Shown here piece after piece: positions 46,301-64,000 of a stretch of DNA of 64,000 bases; position 1 is the first letter of the stretch; the number at the start of each line of letters is the position of its first letter. Source of the stretch: Carya illinoinensis (lineage: Eukaryota; Streptophyta; Magnoliopsida; Fagales; Juglandaceae). The notes below the pieces were generated by a model, which searched no databases, was not told the origin of the DNA, and saw only the letters and a list, made by a program, of their open reading frames with translations. Where the stretch lies: the NCBI RefSeq assembly GCF_018687715.1, contig NC_056765.1:558001-622000 (forward strand), written 5' to 3'. Both the position numbers and the translations under genes were made by a program.

Positions 46301-48078
46301 TAAAAGACCTAGTCGTAAACCCACGCAATGCGCGGACCGGAATAACTAAATTGCTAGTACTATTTAGCCAAGCACCTGAGGTGGAAACTTAAGGGTTTTT
46401 TTTTTTTTTTATCAATTGTCTGAAAGTGAGAGGAAAGGTTCGTTTAATGAGTATTAAGTGAGTAGAGGAAAGGTTGGGAAACCGAAGAGTTTATATCACA
46501 AGAGAGGAAATGTTTTTTTCCAGCAGAAGGAGGGAAAAGTTGAGAAACCGAAAGGTTTGTAATACAAATGCATTAATAATTAATAAAATTAATGACAATG
46601 GTTGATGACATGGCTTATTATTTTGTGAAGACATTGCTTGCTTTTATATAGGCAATAGATAATATGTAGTGATACAAGCAATGAAGGACAAGCGTGATAA
46701 AAATATGATGATGATGATACTGATTGAAATGAATTACATCGCGGGGCTCACATTTGCTTTTTCCTTCAGAATCACCCCCAGATGAAGAAGTGTGAGGAAT
46801 GGCCGCTGAGTCAGGCACATCCTCGAGAAGGGTTTGCAAGGAAGGTGGACGCAATGTGCTTCTTGCAGCAGCAGCAAGAGCAGCAGCTGATAGAACTGGA
46901 TGATTATCTTGGTCAGTGTCATCTTCATCATCACTAACAGCTGATAAGCCCAAACCAGCCATAGCAGCCGTTGCGAGAGAGAGATCCTCCTCCCTAATAA
47001 TATGCAGAATACGCCTCACAATATTACCGACAGCAAGCTCTGCAATGATATAGATAACACCTTATTATAGGCAAACAGAAAATAAGTCTTAATACTTAAT
47101 ACAATGTATATGTCCTGTATACTTGAGCTCTTGCCTATTCCTATGATCAATGAAGTTTTGTTTACCGATAAAAAAAAAGTCCTAATACTTCATACAAGTA
47201 AACCTTGTTTACTGGTAAAAAGGTAAAACCTTGAAAATGCAAGCATCCTCCACGATTTCATGCTCATGGGTTAATATGATATACATCAACAACGCTGAAG
47301 AGTCATGCTAAGATATGCAGCCCAAGTATGTCAATTTAAATGACACATAAAAGAGAAAACCTCACTAGTCATGCTTGCAATAAGTAATTGTAAGCAAACT
47401 AAGCCCATATCAACAGCATTGCTAGAAAGTTGTCTACCACAGCATTGGGTATTCAAATTACCAATCTTAACTTCCTCTACAAATTTTTCAGACATGAAAC
47501 ATGAGACTTATGGCCCTAATATAAGAAAAAGCATAATAAAAGAAAAAAAATTGCAAACAAGGATAATCTCATGTTGACAAAGATAAAAATAACAAAAAAA
47601 TCCTGTAAGCTAATACCATATAGCCAATTTGAAGGGTATCTAATAAAAAACCTGTGGTTGAATTAAAATTCTAATGTCACTTTAACAGGAGACCTTCATT
47701 AACAGAAGACCCTCGATAACATACACTAATGCAGGATTTCTAGTCCTCATGATTTTAAAAATTAATCCAAATGCATACCAAGAGGATTTGCAGCAATCAG
47801 CTGCTCCCCAACCGCCCTTACAGCATCAATCAAAGTGCCAGCCTCGTTTGTGTAGGGACTTCGCTGCTGTGAAATCACCAACCGAAGCATTTCAGCCGTC
47901 TGCCTTGCCGTTGCCCGTGAGCCCTCAATTTTACTGCCATTACAAGATACCAAAACAGGAGAGAGAGTAAGAAAGAAAAATTGATACCATCAGAGCAGCA
48001 ACATAAACAGTGCTGAAGATTTTACCGTTTCTTAAGCTTATTAAGGAAATCATTCACAAGGGCCTGCACATCCGGCAT
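43387..48078 (-). CDS. Translation initiation factor eIF2B subunit beta
   Basis: Regulatory subunit of the eIF2B guanine-nucleotide exchange complex that recharges eIF2 in the cytosol. Coding exons on the minus strand are 48078-48026, 47933-47779, 47039-46752, 46073-45944, 45555-45448, 45344-45242, 45140-45015, 44035-43845 and 43480-43387. All borders are GT..AG and in phase, giving 415 aa, the usual plant length. Landmarks are MPDVQALVNDFLNKLKKR, RRILHIIREEDLSL, the acidic AVSDDEDDTDQDNHP insert, RPPSLQTLLEDVP, EVILTLGSSRTVLEFLCAAK, VFVAEGAP, VNMVIVGAHAVMANGGVIAP, GLNMVALAAQRHAVPFVV, PTFDYVPPKLVSLFITDTGG and the C-terminal IADYYSTDDLVVQQRPTGN. A 5' UTR exon probably ends at 48809 with a gtaagc donor, with the acceptor just before 48097. 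Confidence 0.96.
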
Positions 48079-48811
48079 GATTATCACCAAAGCTCACCTA
48101 AATTGTGGCATATATGAATCACAGTCAATGGTAACCAATTCCGATAACATGAAAATGTAGAGGGGAAAAAAAAAAACCGAAATAAAAGATTTCAAATCTG
48201 AAATGTCTCCTCGTCCACAAAACTATGCCTGGGGTAACTTTTACAGCTTAGCTGAGTCGAGCAGAATCATCCTAACAAGCTCAGCAAGTTTAATTTCTTT
48301 CTAATTTCCGGTGTTCTCAGAAACAAAACAGTACAAAAGAACAGACCGAAGCATAATTTGAATGAACTTCAAAAGAACCTCCAGAACTGCCAACTATCAA
48401 ATATCCGACAGATTCTCACCAGAACATATCGCCAAAAACCATTTCGCCACCACTCCACCGTTCAGTTACGAAGAAAATGTATAATAATATTCATAAAAAT
48501 TGATAATTGAAGAAATCTTGAATACATGGAACCCGAACGCAGACCAAATTGAGTCTAAAATAAGTCCTTGCGTTAAAGCTTTTATGAAAGATCTCTTTCC
48601 ATGAAATTGAAAGCTAAAGAATATAAACAAATAGGACCCAAGCAAGCACCTTCAGTGTCATTGAGTTCCCATGATTTCCCCGCAACCAAACAGAAATAGA
48701 ATTTCGAGAAGAAACATACACAATTCTATCAGCCTGACCAAAAGTCTGGTACAGCAAGCACAAATTAGATAGAATTACTAATAAAGATAATTTATGTGAA
48801 TCGCTTACAGC

Positions 48812-49252
48812 TGAGATCGAAGAGGCATGCGAGTGAGAGAGAGTTTTGCTGACGCAAGCACGGACGTGCGCTCGAGAAAGAGATGTTGATTAGGAGTTGG
48901 TGGTTTCAGAGAGCTTCGATGCTCGCAGCATCACCTGCGATTCTGCTGCGAACGCGAGCTCCTTCCCAGTTTGGGCTTCGTTTGCCGGTGTTTTTACGTT
49001 AGAGGCCGCGGGTCTTCGGGTTTTCCCCCCTTTCGGATTCTCATTCTGGGTTACTTGTCTCGGATCCGGATTTACTCAAGGGACACGTCTCAAATTTGTG
49101 GAATATGACTGGATAAATGTTAGAATTTAGAAACCTGCCACTTCTGCGGACTCTGTAGTCCAAATGGGGCCCCAACCCTTTTTATACCCTTCGCTTTTTG
49201 TATTTTCTCGAGAAATTTCTCTCTCCTACCACTCACTCTCAGGCTCCCCATC

Positions 49253-49290
<38 letters not shown>

Positions 49291-49458
49291 GGCTTTAATT
49301 TGAAATTATCGGACGCGCACTTCTTGTCTCCTTTATATTAACTACTTATACACTGTACATTTCTTCGTAGCCAGCAGCCGACCACCCACCAAACTGTTCC
49401 CTCTCGTTCTTAGTTCTGTGCTCTCTGCATGCGTTTTTGGTTCAATCTCAGCTTGTAG
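48812..49458. promoter_or_regulatory. Shared head-to-head promoter of eIF2B-beta and the SINA E3 ligase
   Basis: The two genes diverge from this interval. It contains the leader exon of eIF2B-beta on the left, a CT microsatellite of 16 dinucleotides (49257-49288), and the probable leader exon of the E3 ligase ending cagcttgtag at 49458 before a gtaatt donor. The start sites are estimated, not seen. CT/GA tracts near plant start sites are common core-promoter elements (Y patch or GAGA-like). A shared bidirectional promoter is inference from spacing. Confidence 0.5.
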
Positions 49459-50423
49459 GTAATTTCCTCTCGCTTTCTCTTTTTTGTTTTTTGGTAAATT
49501 CCTCTCGCTTTCTCATTCTAGAACATTTTTTTGTTTTTTATTTTTTCGAAAATATTTCGGTGCCTTTTTCCTGTCATTTCCGCTAAGTTTCCCATGCTGA
49601 GGATCCTAATTTTATAAAATGTTCTAGATCTGTGGTCAACTTATATTGACTTTGAACGTGTGCGTGCGAAATCTAGGGTTTTTTTATACCTTCCTGGTTT
49701 CTTTTTATTGATATCATCAATCAGTTTCTGATGGTATACATTTCTTGACTTCCAAGAATTATAGAGTTTTGTTTTTTGTGTTGAGAGATTCGAAAAATCT
49801 CCGATTACGTTTATGTTTCTAAGCTGATAGGCTTTAATGGTTTGATCGACTTCGATGTTAGGGTTTTAATGGAATCGACACTGATTTGTGTAATTTGTTC
49901 CTATTGTTGTGGGGTTTCTGGCAAACTGATTTGTAAGGCATTAGCATTGTTAAAAATCGCTACTATAGTAATTCTTGTTCATTATGATATTGAGACTCAG
50001 ACTCCGTGACATTGTAATTTTGAGATTTGAATTTGAGTGTGCTGCTTTGAGAAACGCGAAAGAAAATAGATAAATTATTTTTCCATTTTTCTTTTCCTGT
50101 CAAATCTATTTCTTCTTTTTAATCTGTTCATGTGTTACTTGAAACATTTTGACCGATCACTGCACTAATTAAGATGTTTTTGAAGATCAAAAATACTAAT
50201 TCTACCGAATATGTATCCCAAATGTGTGTGTACCGATTCCTTCTTTTTTTTTTTTTTAAATGTTTATGATGATTAAAAACATGCATAAAAAAAATGAAAT
50301 GTACATTCGAGACACTCTTTTGGGTGATTTATTCGGTAAGTGTAAAAGAACTCTTTGAAGATTCCATTTCGTACAAATCGTGATTCATTAATTTGATGTT
50401 CTTTTATATATCTATCTACCCAG
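49459..50423 (+). other. Leader intron of the SINA E3 ligase gene (predicted)
   Basis: The donor gtaatttcctctcgc at 49459 and the acceptor tctatctacccag ending at 50423 frame about 965 bp of T-rich, non-coding sequence. It lies 36 bp before the start codon. Intron-typical composition supports a 5' UTR intron. cDNA would be needed to confirm it. Confidence 0.55.
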
Positions 50424-50458
50424 GTTTTGCATCTAGTGTAAGCCACTTGAATACCATA

Positions 50459-52144
50459 ATGGCATCTGCGAATCCTTTTTTTGATGACATGCGGAGCAAG
50501 CCTGAGGTTATTGATCCTCCTCAAAGTGAAGACATGATGGATGTTGGTGAAAATGTGAATGATACTGCTTCAAATTCTCTAAAACCTGTGGCAGTTTCTA
50601 GCAGTGTCCGTGAGCTGTTGGAGTGCCCTGTGTGCTTAAATGCCATGTACCCTCCTATACATCAGGTTAGTTGGTGTTCATATAATGAAATGGTTAAATT
50701 GCATTGTTGTAATCATTTGTGTTCATGTAATTTTTATCAGTCCATCCACCTTAATAGAGGGACTCTATTACAGAACTTCTGTAGTTAACACGTTTCACTT
50801 TTAACAGTGGTTAAATTGCAGTTTATTTCCTTATCAAAAAAATATTTAACGGTGTTCTCCTTTGCATCTATTTGTTAATTGTGGCTAGTTATGAAATGCC
50901 AGGTTTAATTTATCCGTATTCTCCCTTGTTGCAGTGTTCAAATGGTCACACATTGTGTTCTGGTTGCAAACCCAGGGTGCACAACCGGTGTCCTACTTGC
51001 CGGCATGAACTTGGCAATATAAGATGTCTTGCATTGGAGAAGGTTGCTGCTTCTCTGGAACTTCCATGTAAATATCAGAGTTTTGGGTGCATGGGTATAT
51101 ACCCATATTACAGCAAACTTAAACATGAATCTCAATGCATCTATAGACCCTACAACTGTCCCTATGCTGGATCAGAATGCACTGTTATTGGTGATATTCC
51201 TTCTCTGGTGGCCCACTTGAAAGATGATCATAAAGTTGACATGCACAGTGGCAGCACTTTCAACCATCGCTATGTCAAATCAAATCCACAGGAGGTTGAA
51301 AATGCCACATGGATGCTGACGGTATGGTGTTGCTTTGTTGTCTCATTGTCTTCTATATGCTGACGGTATAGTGTTACCCTTTAGTGGAGGAGGTAACGCG
51401 TTACTCTTGTGCAACTGTATCCACCAGTCAATGTAGATACAGAATTTGGGTATCCCTTCAGTGAATGCCTCGTTCTGTGGTTTCCGCTAAAGTTGGATCA
51501 CTTTGTATGTTAGTTCTTTGGACACCTCCTATTGTTAGGAACAGGAAATCTTTTAATTTATGAGCTTTATGTTAAAAAATGCACATGCCACATACTTACA
51601 GGTGTTGAATACATAATTTTAGCGAGGCCCATCCAAGTTTCTTCTGTTCTTTTGCCTAAAGAGACCAGGCATAATAGTTTCTCCATATCAGGATGTGTGA
51701 CAACATATGCACTTAAAAATATGTCATGGCACATTTATCCCTAGCTCATTTAATCCTTGCATTTACTATAAACTTGGGGTAAGTATTTGTAACTGATAAT
51801 CGGATTTCTTGGTTAATTTCTAGGTCTTCAGTTGCTTTGGTCAGTACTTTTGTCTGCATTTTGAAGCTTTTCAGCTTGGGATGGCTCCAGTTTACATAGC
51901 ATTCTTGCGGTTTATGGGTGATGATGATGAGGCGAAGAACTACAGCTACAGCTTAGAGGTTGGTGGAAATGGCAGGAAGATGATTTGGCAAGGGGTACCT
52001 AGAAGCATTAGGGACAGCCATAGGAAGGTTCGTGACAGTTTCGATGGTCTCATCATCCAACGCAACATGGCTCTCTTCTTCTCCGGTGGAGACCGGAAGG
52101 AATTAAAGCTTAGGGTGACTGGTAGGATTTGGAAAGAGCAGTGA
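50459..52144 (+). CDS. SINA-type RING E3 ubiquitin ligase (SINAT/DIS1-like)
   Basis: Ubiquitin ligase of the Seven-in-absentia family, which marks target proteins for proteasomal degradation. Exons 50459-50665, 50935-51321 and 51824-52144 are in phase with GT..AG borders, giving 304 aa. The C3HC4 RING has C56, C59, C70, H74, C77, C80, C88 and C91 (CPVCLNAMYPPIHQCSNGH). The SIAH zinc finger shows CPYAGSEC..H..DDHKVDMH, and the C-terminal TRAF-like substrate domain ends ELKLRVTGRIWKEQ. The N-terminus (MASANPFFDDMRSKPEVIDP) matches the rice DIS1-type subgroup better than the SINAT1-5 type with His-rich start, from memory. An upstream in-frame ATG at 50393 lies in the predicted leader intron, so 50459 is chosen. 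Family members act in drought, autophagy and phytohormone signalling. Confidence 0.94.
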
Positions 52145-52480
52145 TTATATCTTTGTTTACCCCTTATATATTTAGCCTGTAGTAGTGAGTCTTCTAGTCA
52201 TGTATTTTTTGGGATTGAGGAAGCAAACTCTCTTTGCTTGTCCATGCAGTAAATACATGAGTGGGAATGCATACGTCTTTTCTATAATCACAATACTTAC
52301 CTATTTGTAGATGAATTATAGTCTGGCAATGGTAATTTTTCCTTCTGTGTTCACGCATGGGTGAATACATCGGTGTTTAAACAGCTTTGGATGCACGAGC
52401 CGAGCAATTGAAATTAGAATGGCTCTTGGCAACCATTATTGGTTGTAATTTTGATTGATTCTTGCACCGATGTTGATGAG

Positions 52481-52615
52481 TAATGTTACATACAGTCACT
52501 TTTGTATATTCTTTACACATTCCACTGATATAATTGGTTAAATCAATTTTTTTTAAATATTCAACTAATCACATCAGTGGAGTGCGTAAAAGAGTACGCT
52601 AAAGTCATTATACAT
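52481..52615. mobile_element. Short palindromic MITE
   Basis: The left arm reads gtatattctttacacattcc and continues actgata. The reverse complement of the right arm reads gcgtactcttttacgcact and continues ccactgatg. The imperfect arms are about 45 bp and enclose an AT-rich loop. It is related to 31947-32040. Confidence 0.6.
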
Positions 52616-54313
52616 AAAATTTTTGAATTATATATATTCATGTCTCGTTTAGGTAATTAATCTGTGAAGTCATTTAAAAGTCACATTAGTAAGTTTGATT
52701 GAAGATTAAAAAATTCTAAATAAAAATAACGTATAATACAATTGTTTAGCCCTTGTTCTTTTTGATTGAATGCAGATGCTAATGAATGCTACAATCACTA
52801 TGGGCATAATGTGTGACAATAACTAATTGGGCATATTACTAAAGTATTGTGTGCTTGTGATAATAATAAATTGGGGCTATAAATAAACAAGGTTAATGGG
52901 CAAGCTGCCCAATGTGCTCATGGTGTGTTGGTCAAATTCAAGTTGAGAACTGATAGCTTCAGTCACGAGTGCGTGAGTGTTACATAATCATTTTTAAAAT
53001 AAATAAATATAATATACGTATTTTTTAATAGTGAACATCATTATTTTTTAAAGTGAATGCACATTACATAATTGTATGTATCATTATTTATCCAAGTTTA
53101 ACTTGATTTGTTTGTTAAATTAGCTATTTATGAATACAAAATTGATTATTAAAAAGCTTCTTATAAAACTCAGTTCAACTTATATAAGTTCGTATAAACT
53201 CATGAGAAATTTTATTTGCAATCTTGAGTGGAGGACTGCGTATGCAATTTCATTGATAAATAATGGTAAAAAGTAAAAAAAATATCATTTAAAAAAAGAT
53301 ATTATTAAAATTTTAAAATTTTTTTAAACATAATTACATAAGCTTGTATGGACAGTTCTAAAATGAAAATTGTACGTACACTAACTCTAAACTCATATAA
53401 CTTCAAACTTAATATTATTTATAGTAGTCTTGAATAATGAGAATTTTTGAAGTATTTATAAATATAAAAATGTCTAATAATGGTGGTTTTTTTAAATTCA
53501 TTTAATCTTTAAGGTTGGGAGTTATGTTAGATTAATTCATTGTTGGTTATTGAGTGCATTTTTAAAGATTATCAGTTTTGTTTTTTTTTTTTTAAATATT
53601 TATGATTCATAACGTTGATTAATGTGTAACCGTGTCCTTAATTTCTTGCCCTATACTTAATAAATTTACAATTTTTTTTTTTATAATTTTTATAAAATCA
53701 TGTTTTAATTAAGGGATATTTTTAATAAAATAATTTATAAAATTAGAAAAACTCTACTCCCACGAGGAAACCTACCGAATTTTTGTACCGAATTATTTAT
53801 TTATTTTTACTTATTAATTAAAGATATACTATTACACACAATTAACATGACATAATTTGATTTATAAGATTTTAAAATTTAAATATTACAGATTATGTCA
53901 TGTGACTTGTGTATAATATAAAAACATTACAATTGCAATACTAGTAATAAATAATTATATTTGAAGTGATATAACTAAAGTACTCTACACTAACTTAAAA
54001 ATAAAGTTATTCGCACACTTTTTTTTATACAAGGGTGGAAGATTCGAACATGATTATGCTATTTAGAGATCATACCTTATGTAATCCAATCCAAATTAGC
54101 TTGGCAAATTAATCTTACATTAATATATAATAAGGTAACGTGTGTGTGACAAAAATAAATTCAGCATAATGGGAAAAAAACATTATTCCCACTTATAAAA
54201 TTCATTGACAAAATTCATCAATTGGATTTTTTTTTTTTTTTAGCGATTAAGGAATAGAATTTCTCTTTTTTTTTTTTTTTTATAAATTTTTTATTTTTTA
54301 TATATTTTTAAAA

Positions 54314-54490
54314 GAGAACTGCTATATACATAAAAAAATTATATAAAATAAATCTATAAATTGATATAATTTCATAAAATCCGTTAGATCTATTTTATAA
54401 TAAAAATAATTTTATAATATGATATATCATATCAAATTATATTAATTTATTAGTTTTATTTTATGTAAACTTACATCTAAATATTTTCCA
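54314..54490. mobile_element. MITE copy, family shared with 59134-59300
   Basis: The landmark words ctgctatatacataaa, ttgatataatttcataaaat, ttagatctattttataat and atatcatat occur in the same order in the element at 59134-59300. Its ends are inverted with respect to each other (tatata-rich 5' arm, ttttatgtaaacttacatc 3' arm). Confidence 0.6.
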
Positions 54491-54678
54491 TTTTAAAATG
54501 TTTAAAAAAATATTCTTCTGTGAGTAGCATTGCCTTTTGTGGAAAGTGGAAAGGCATAATAAAAAGAGCATCGCACTCATTCATACGTAGTGGAAGTGAA
54601 ACCCCCCGAGTCACACAAAACCCCACACACATACGGACATCGAGCTAGAAAGAAAAGCAAATAGATATAACTCCGAGA

Positions 54679-57662
<2,984 letters not shown>

Positions 57663-58632
57663 GATTCTATATAGGTCTGGTCCCCTGGTTTACTTCTGGT
57701 TGTATCGTGTTTGAATCAATGGATGAATAAAAATCATACTCAAATGAAATCTTTGGGGGCAATGCCACATTTTTCTTCTGCTTGATATCATGTTTGCAAG
57801 CCTTTTTGTACTTGCAATCGTTGAATCTCCGCTTGTCTGTATTACTTATATAAACCATGTTAGAGGTTTAATGCGGTATGAGATTGGTAAACTTCTTCTG
57901 TATCTGTGAAACTTGAATGAGAAGAACAACAGTTTAAACTAAATACACTTGTTTCCTTCGCATTAAAACTTGATGCCCATAGGGGAATACTGACAACCAA
58001 AGATGAAATGTCCAATGACAATCATATTTTTTGACAAATGGGTTGCTATTATATTTTCAAGGGACTCGAGAAACAGAATTGGCATGAATCGAAATGGATG
58101 CATGACCATGTACTTAAAAAGTTTTGTTTCTTCATGTTTGGAACCTTTTACTTGGAGCTTTGGTCTTTCATTTAAGGATGTTGTGCTACATCTGGAAGGC
58201 TGCCAATGCATTTGCCTGGTTCTGAGGTTCAAATGGGGTACTTGTACAGTAAAAATTCAAATTTGATTTAATTCCTTCCCAAAAAAATATTCTATGGTTT
58301 GTTAAAGCTTCGCTTTTGTCTGTCTGAAAATGTGACTCAAATTGCCTTATGAAAAAGCTTTAGACGAGGGAATTGATGTTGGTGCATAGACCAGAACAAG
58401 AATAGATTGTAAGATTGTTGGCAACGTCAAGACGTGGACAACACGTTTGACTTATACCGAGCACTCTCACGCGCACGTAGCCAGTTAGCAACCTGCACCA
58501 TAAAAAATAAATGAATAAAAAATAAAACGCAAAAATATGTTGGCAGCCTTATCCAATCACTCTCACGCGCCATTAGCATAAGTGTATTACCCAACCCCTC
58601 CCCTTTGACCCTATCTTATATTTTAAACAAGA

Positions 58633-58805
58633 GAAATGATATTTGCAGTCGTAATTATGCAAGTGGCATGCAGTCGCTTTGAAAAAAATGAATTAATATG
58701 GAATCCACATGAAAAAAAACTAACTTTTTAATCGTGGACCTTACTTTTTTTCAAAGCGATTGCACGGCGTTTGCAATTCCACGACTGTATGTAACATTAC
58801 TCTTT
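58633..58805. mobile_element. MITE with long imperfect inverted arms
   Basis: The left arm gagaaatgatatttgcagtc, then gcagtcgctttgaaaaaaa, is mirrored by the right arm. The reverse complement of the right arm reads gtaatgttacatacagtcgt, then gcaatcgctttgaaaaaaa. The arms are about 75 bp and the element about 170 bp. It is non-coding. Confidence 0.7.
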
Positions 58806-59133
58806 AAAGAATGTAAACAAAGTTTAGAAACTTGTCCTAATCTATTTATTTTCTATATTTTTTCCAATTTTCTTAGCATTATTAAATTCTATTTTGTAAG
58901 ATTTGTGAAGTCCCTATAAAAAGAATCAAAATTAAAACTTCAAATAAGAGAATAAATTATTATTTGATGATAATTTATGAATAAAAATATATAAAATTAT
59001 AACCAGTAAACTTGTCTGAAAAGTCAATGTACAACAAACGCAAGATGAAAAATGAAATATTCATTAAAAAATAATTTGTAGATAATGAGGTGATTTTACT
59101 ATTTACACAAAAAAAAAAAAGGTCTTATGATAA

Positions 59134-59300
59134 TGAAAATTGCTACATATATAAATATATTATATAAAAGTAAACTCACAAGTTGATATAATTTTATGAG
59201 ATCTATTAGATCTATTTTATAATCTGACATATCATATTAAGACAAATCAGTTTATGAATTTATTTTTATATAATTCTTTTATATCCAAAATATTTCTCAT
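59134..59300. mobile_element. MITE copy, family shared with 54314-54490
   Basis: It shows gctacatatataaatatatt, ttgatataattttatgagat, ttagatctattttataat and acatatcatatta in the order seen at 54314-54490. The right end, taattcttttatatccaaaa, inverts the left end. Confidence 0.6.
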
Positions 59301-60119
59301 AATTATATATATATATATATATTTTTTTTTATATATGTATATACCAACTATTATAATTTATTGGGTGTCTGCGTCTAGAAGGTACGCGCGAAGGGGCACG
59401 TGGGGCTTGTTCTAACTGAATATGTATGCGCCCGCCACTCGTTAAAGAATCAACCAGCAGGACTAGTTCATTCCCCAACGATTGTCCCACATTTTCTTTG
59501 GTGGCATTCGCATTCTATTATTATTATGAAACAAGTTTTTTTGGAAAATAATAATAATAATAATAATAACGTGAAAATATAAGAAAAAAATAATTCTTTT
59601 TGGAAAAAACCAGTGCAGCATATTCCTCGTATGGATCTCTTCTGATTTTCCTGAATATTTTCTTTCTTGTCTTTCCAACATCCAATTACATGCAGGCAAG
59701 AAAGTTATAAACGCATGTTCCTTTTTGGAGTTTGTCCATTTCGTCTTCTACTTTTTCCTCTGCATGATCCCAAAGTTTGAGCCTTCCTGAGCCAAGACAT
59801 GCTTTTCTTAATCCGTAAGAGTCTTTCGTTGACGTTTAGCTTGTTTTCTCGTTAATTTTGAACACTGGCATATATTTCTCACCTACATGTTTGATTTTTG
59901 GCTTTTCTTTTGAATACCCTTTTTGTTTCATGCAGCAAAGAAGCTGATAAGAGCCCTCGTTTTCATTCAGATTATTTAGCAATCGAGTGTTTCTGTTTGT
60001 AAGAGGTATATACTCCTTTCTTTTCTGTTTTATATGTTGTGATTCTTCCATATAAAGTTTTTGAATTGCATTTGTCCTGGACAACTGCTAAATTTGTATG
60101 CAGCGAAGGAAATAATAAA

Positions 60120-60137
60120 ATGGCTGTTCTCAGATAG
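60120..60137 (+). other. Upstream ORF of 5 codons in the ARF-GAP leader
   Basis: atggctgttctcagatag encodes MAVLR and stops 35 bp before the predicted main ATG at 60173. If the leader exon starts near 60103, this uORF is in the mRNA and may reduce translation. Its presence in the transcript is inference. Confidence 0.4.
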
Positions 60138-60172
60138 CGGTTTTCGTGATTTGTGTAGCGGAAATTGGAGGA

Positions 60173-64000
<3,828 letters not shown>

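Larger units (their letters stand above)
52145..54678. other. Intergenic region between the E3 ligase and UMPS
   Basis: The first 200 bp are the E3 ligase 3' UTR. The rest is AT-rich with two MITEs (52481-52615 and 54314-54490) and T runs near 53580, 54220 and 54265. No gene is seen. The UMPS leader lies in the last 100 bp. Confidence 0.5.
57663..60119. other. Intergenic region between UMPS and the ARF-GAP gene
   Basis: The UMPS 3' UTR is followed by AT-rich spacer. MITEs lie at 58633-58805 and 59134-59300, a TA run at 59310-59328, and an AAT microsatellite at about 59547-59569. The word cactctcacgcgc occurs twice (58463 and 58558). From about 59380 the sequence is probably promoter and leader of the ARF-GAP gene, with possible leader introns ending tgcag near 59936 and 60102. 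Confidence 0.5.

Noticed and set aside
50393..50458. Upstream in-frame ATG extending the E3 ligase by 22 residues
   Set aside because: The segment contains a good intron acceptor at 50423, so it is probably leader intron and leader. Family proteins start MAS.

Overview
The window is nuclear DNA of a flowering plant. It has intron-rich genes with canonical GT..AG junctions, Ty1/copia elements, SINEs and MITEs, a TIR-less NBS-LRR resistance cluster and a nuclear tRNA-Arg. The proteins and the mobile-element mix suggest a woody rosid (I suspect Fagales, perhaps Juglandaceae). That placement rests on remembered sequence resemblance, not on a search.

The left half (1 to about 31 kb) is a resistance-gene island full of mobile DNA. 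All NLR copies lie on the minus strand. NLR-A (7361-10432) is an intact single-exon CC-NBS-LRR of 1023 codons. NLR-B (14932-18986) is a relic with at least three nonsense codons and five frameshifts, and it carries a five-fold tandem amplification of a 243-bp LRR-coding unit. NLR-C (24736-24797) is only the first 21 or so codons plus leader. A nearly complete copia element (19064-24429) with a 6-bp target duplication sits in the NLR-B leader, 77 bp above its ATG. A second, truncated copia (about 25615-30735) is interrupted by a MITE that itself carries an A-rich minisatellite. Upstream of NLR-A lie LINE remnants, a hAT transposase fragment, a 407-bp Mutator-type MITE with a perfect 9-bp target duplication, a formin N-terminus without FH2, and a MED26/TFIIS-like two-exon fragment.

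The right half (31.7-64 kb) is a quiet block of conserved single-copy genes: tRNA-Arg(ACG); LNK2, a circadian clock co-activator (8 coding exons, 699 aa); eIF2B subunit beta (9 exons, minus strand, 415 aa); a SINA-type RING E3 ligase, divergent from eIF2B-beta (3 exons, 304 aa); UMP synthase of pyrimidine synthesis (6 exons, 476 aa); and the start of an AGD11/12/13-like ARF-GAP running off the right edge. Mobile elements here are short SINEs and MITEs in introns and spacers, plus several small tandem duplications.

I assembled the gene models by hand: every junction is GT..AG, reading phase is kept across all exons, and the total lengths agree with the families. No previously undescribed system is evident. 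The strongest unusual structure is the LRR-module amplification in NLR-B. Next are the evidence for tandem duplication of the NLR unit together with an old LINE insertion, and the adjoining truncated fragments of two unrelated genes.
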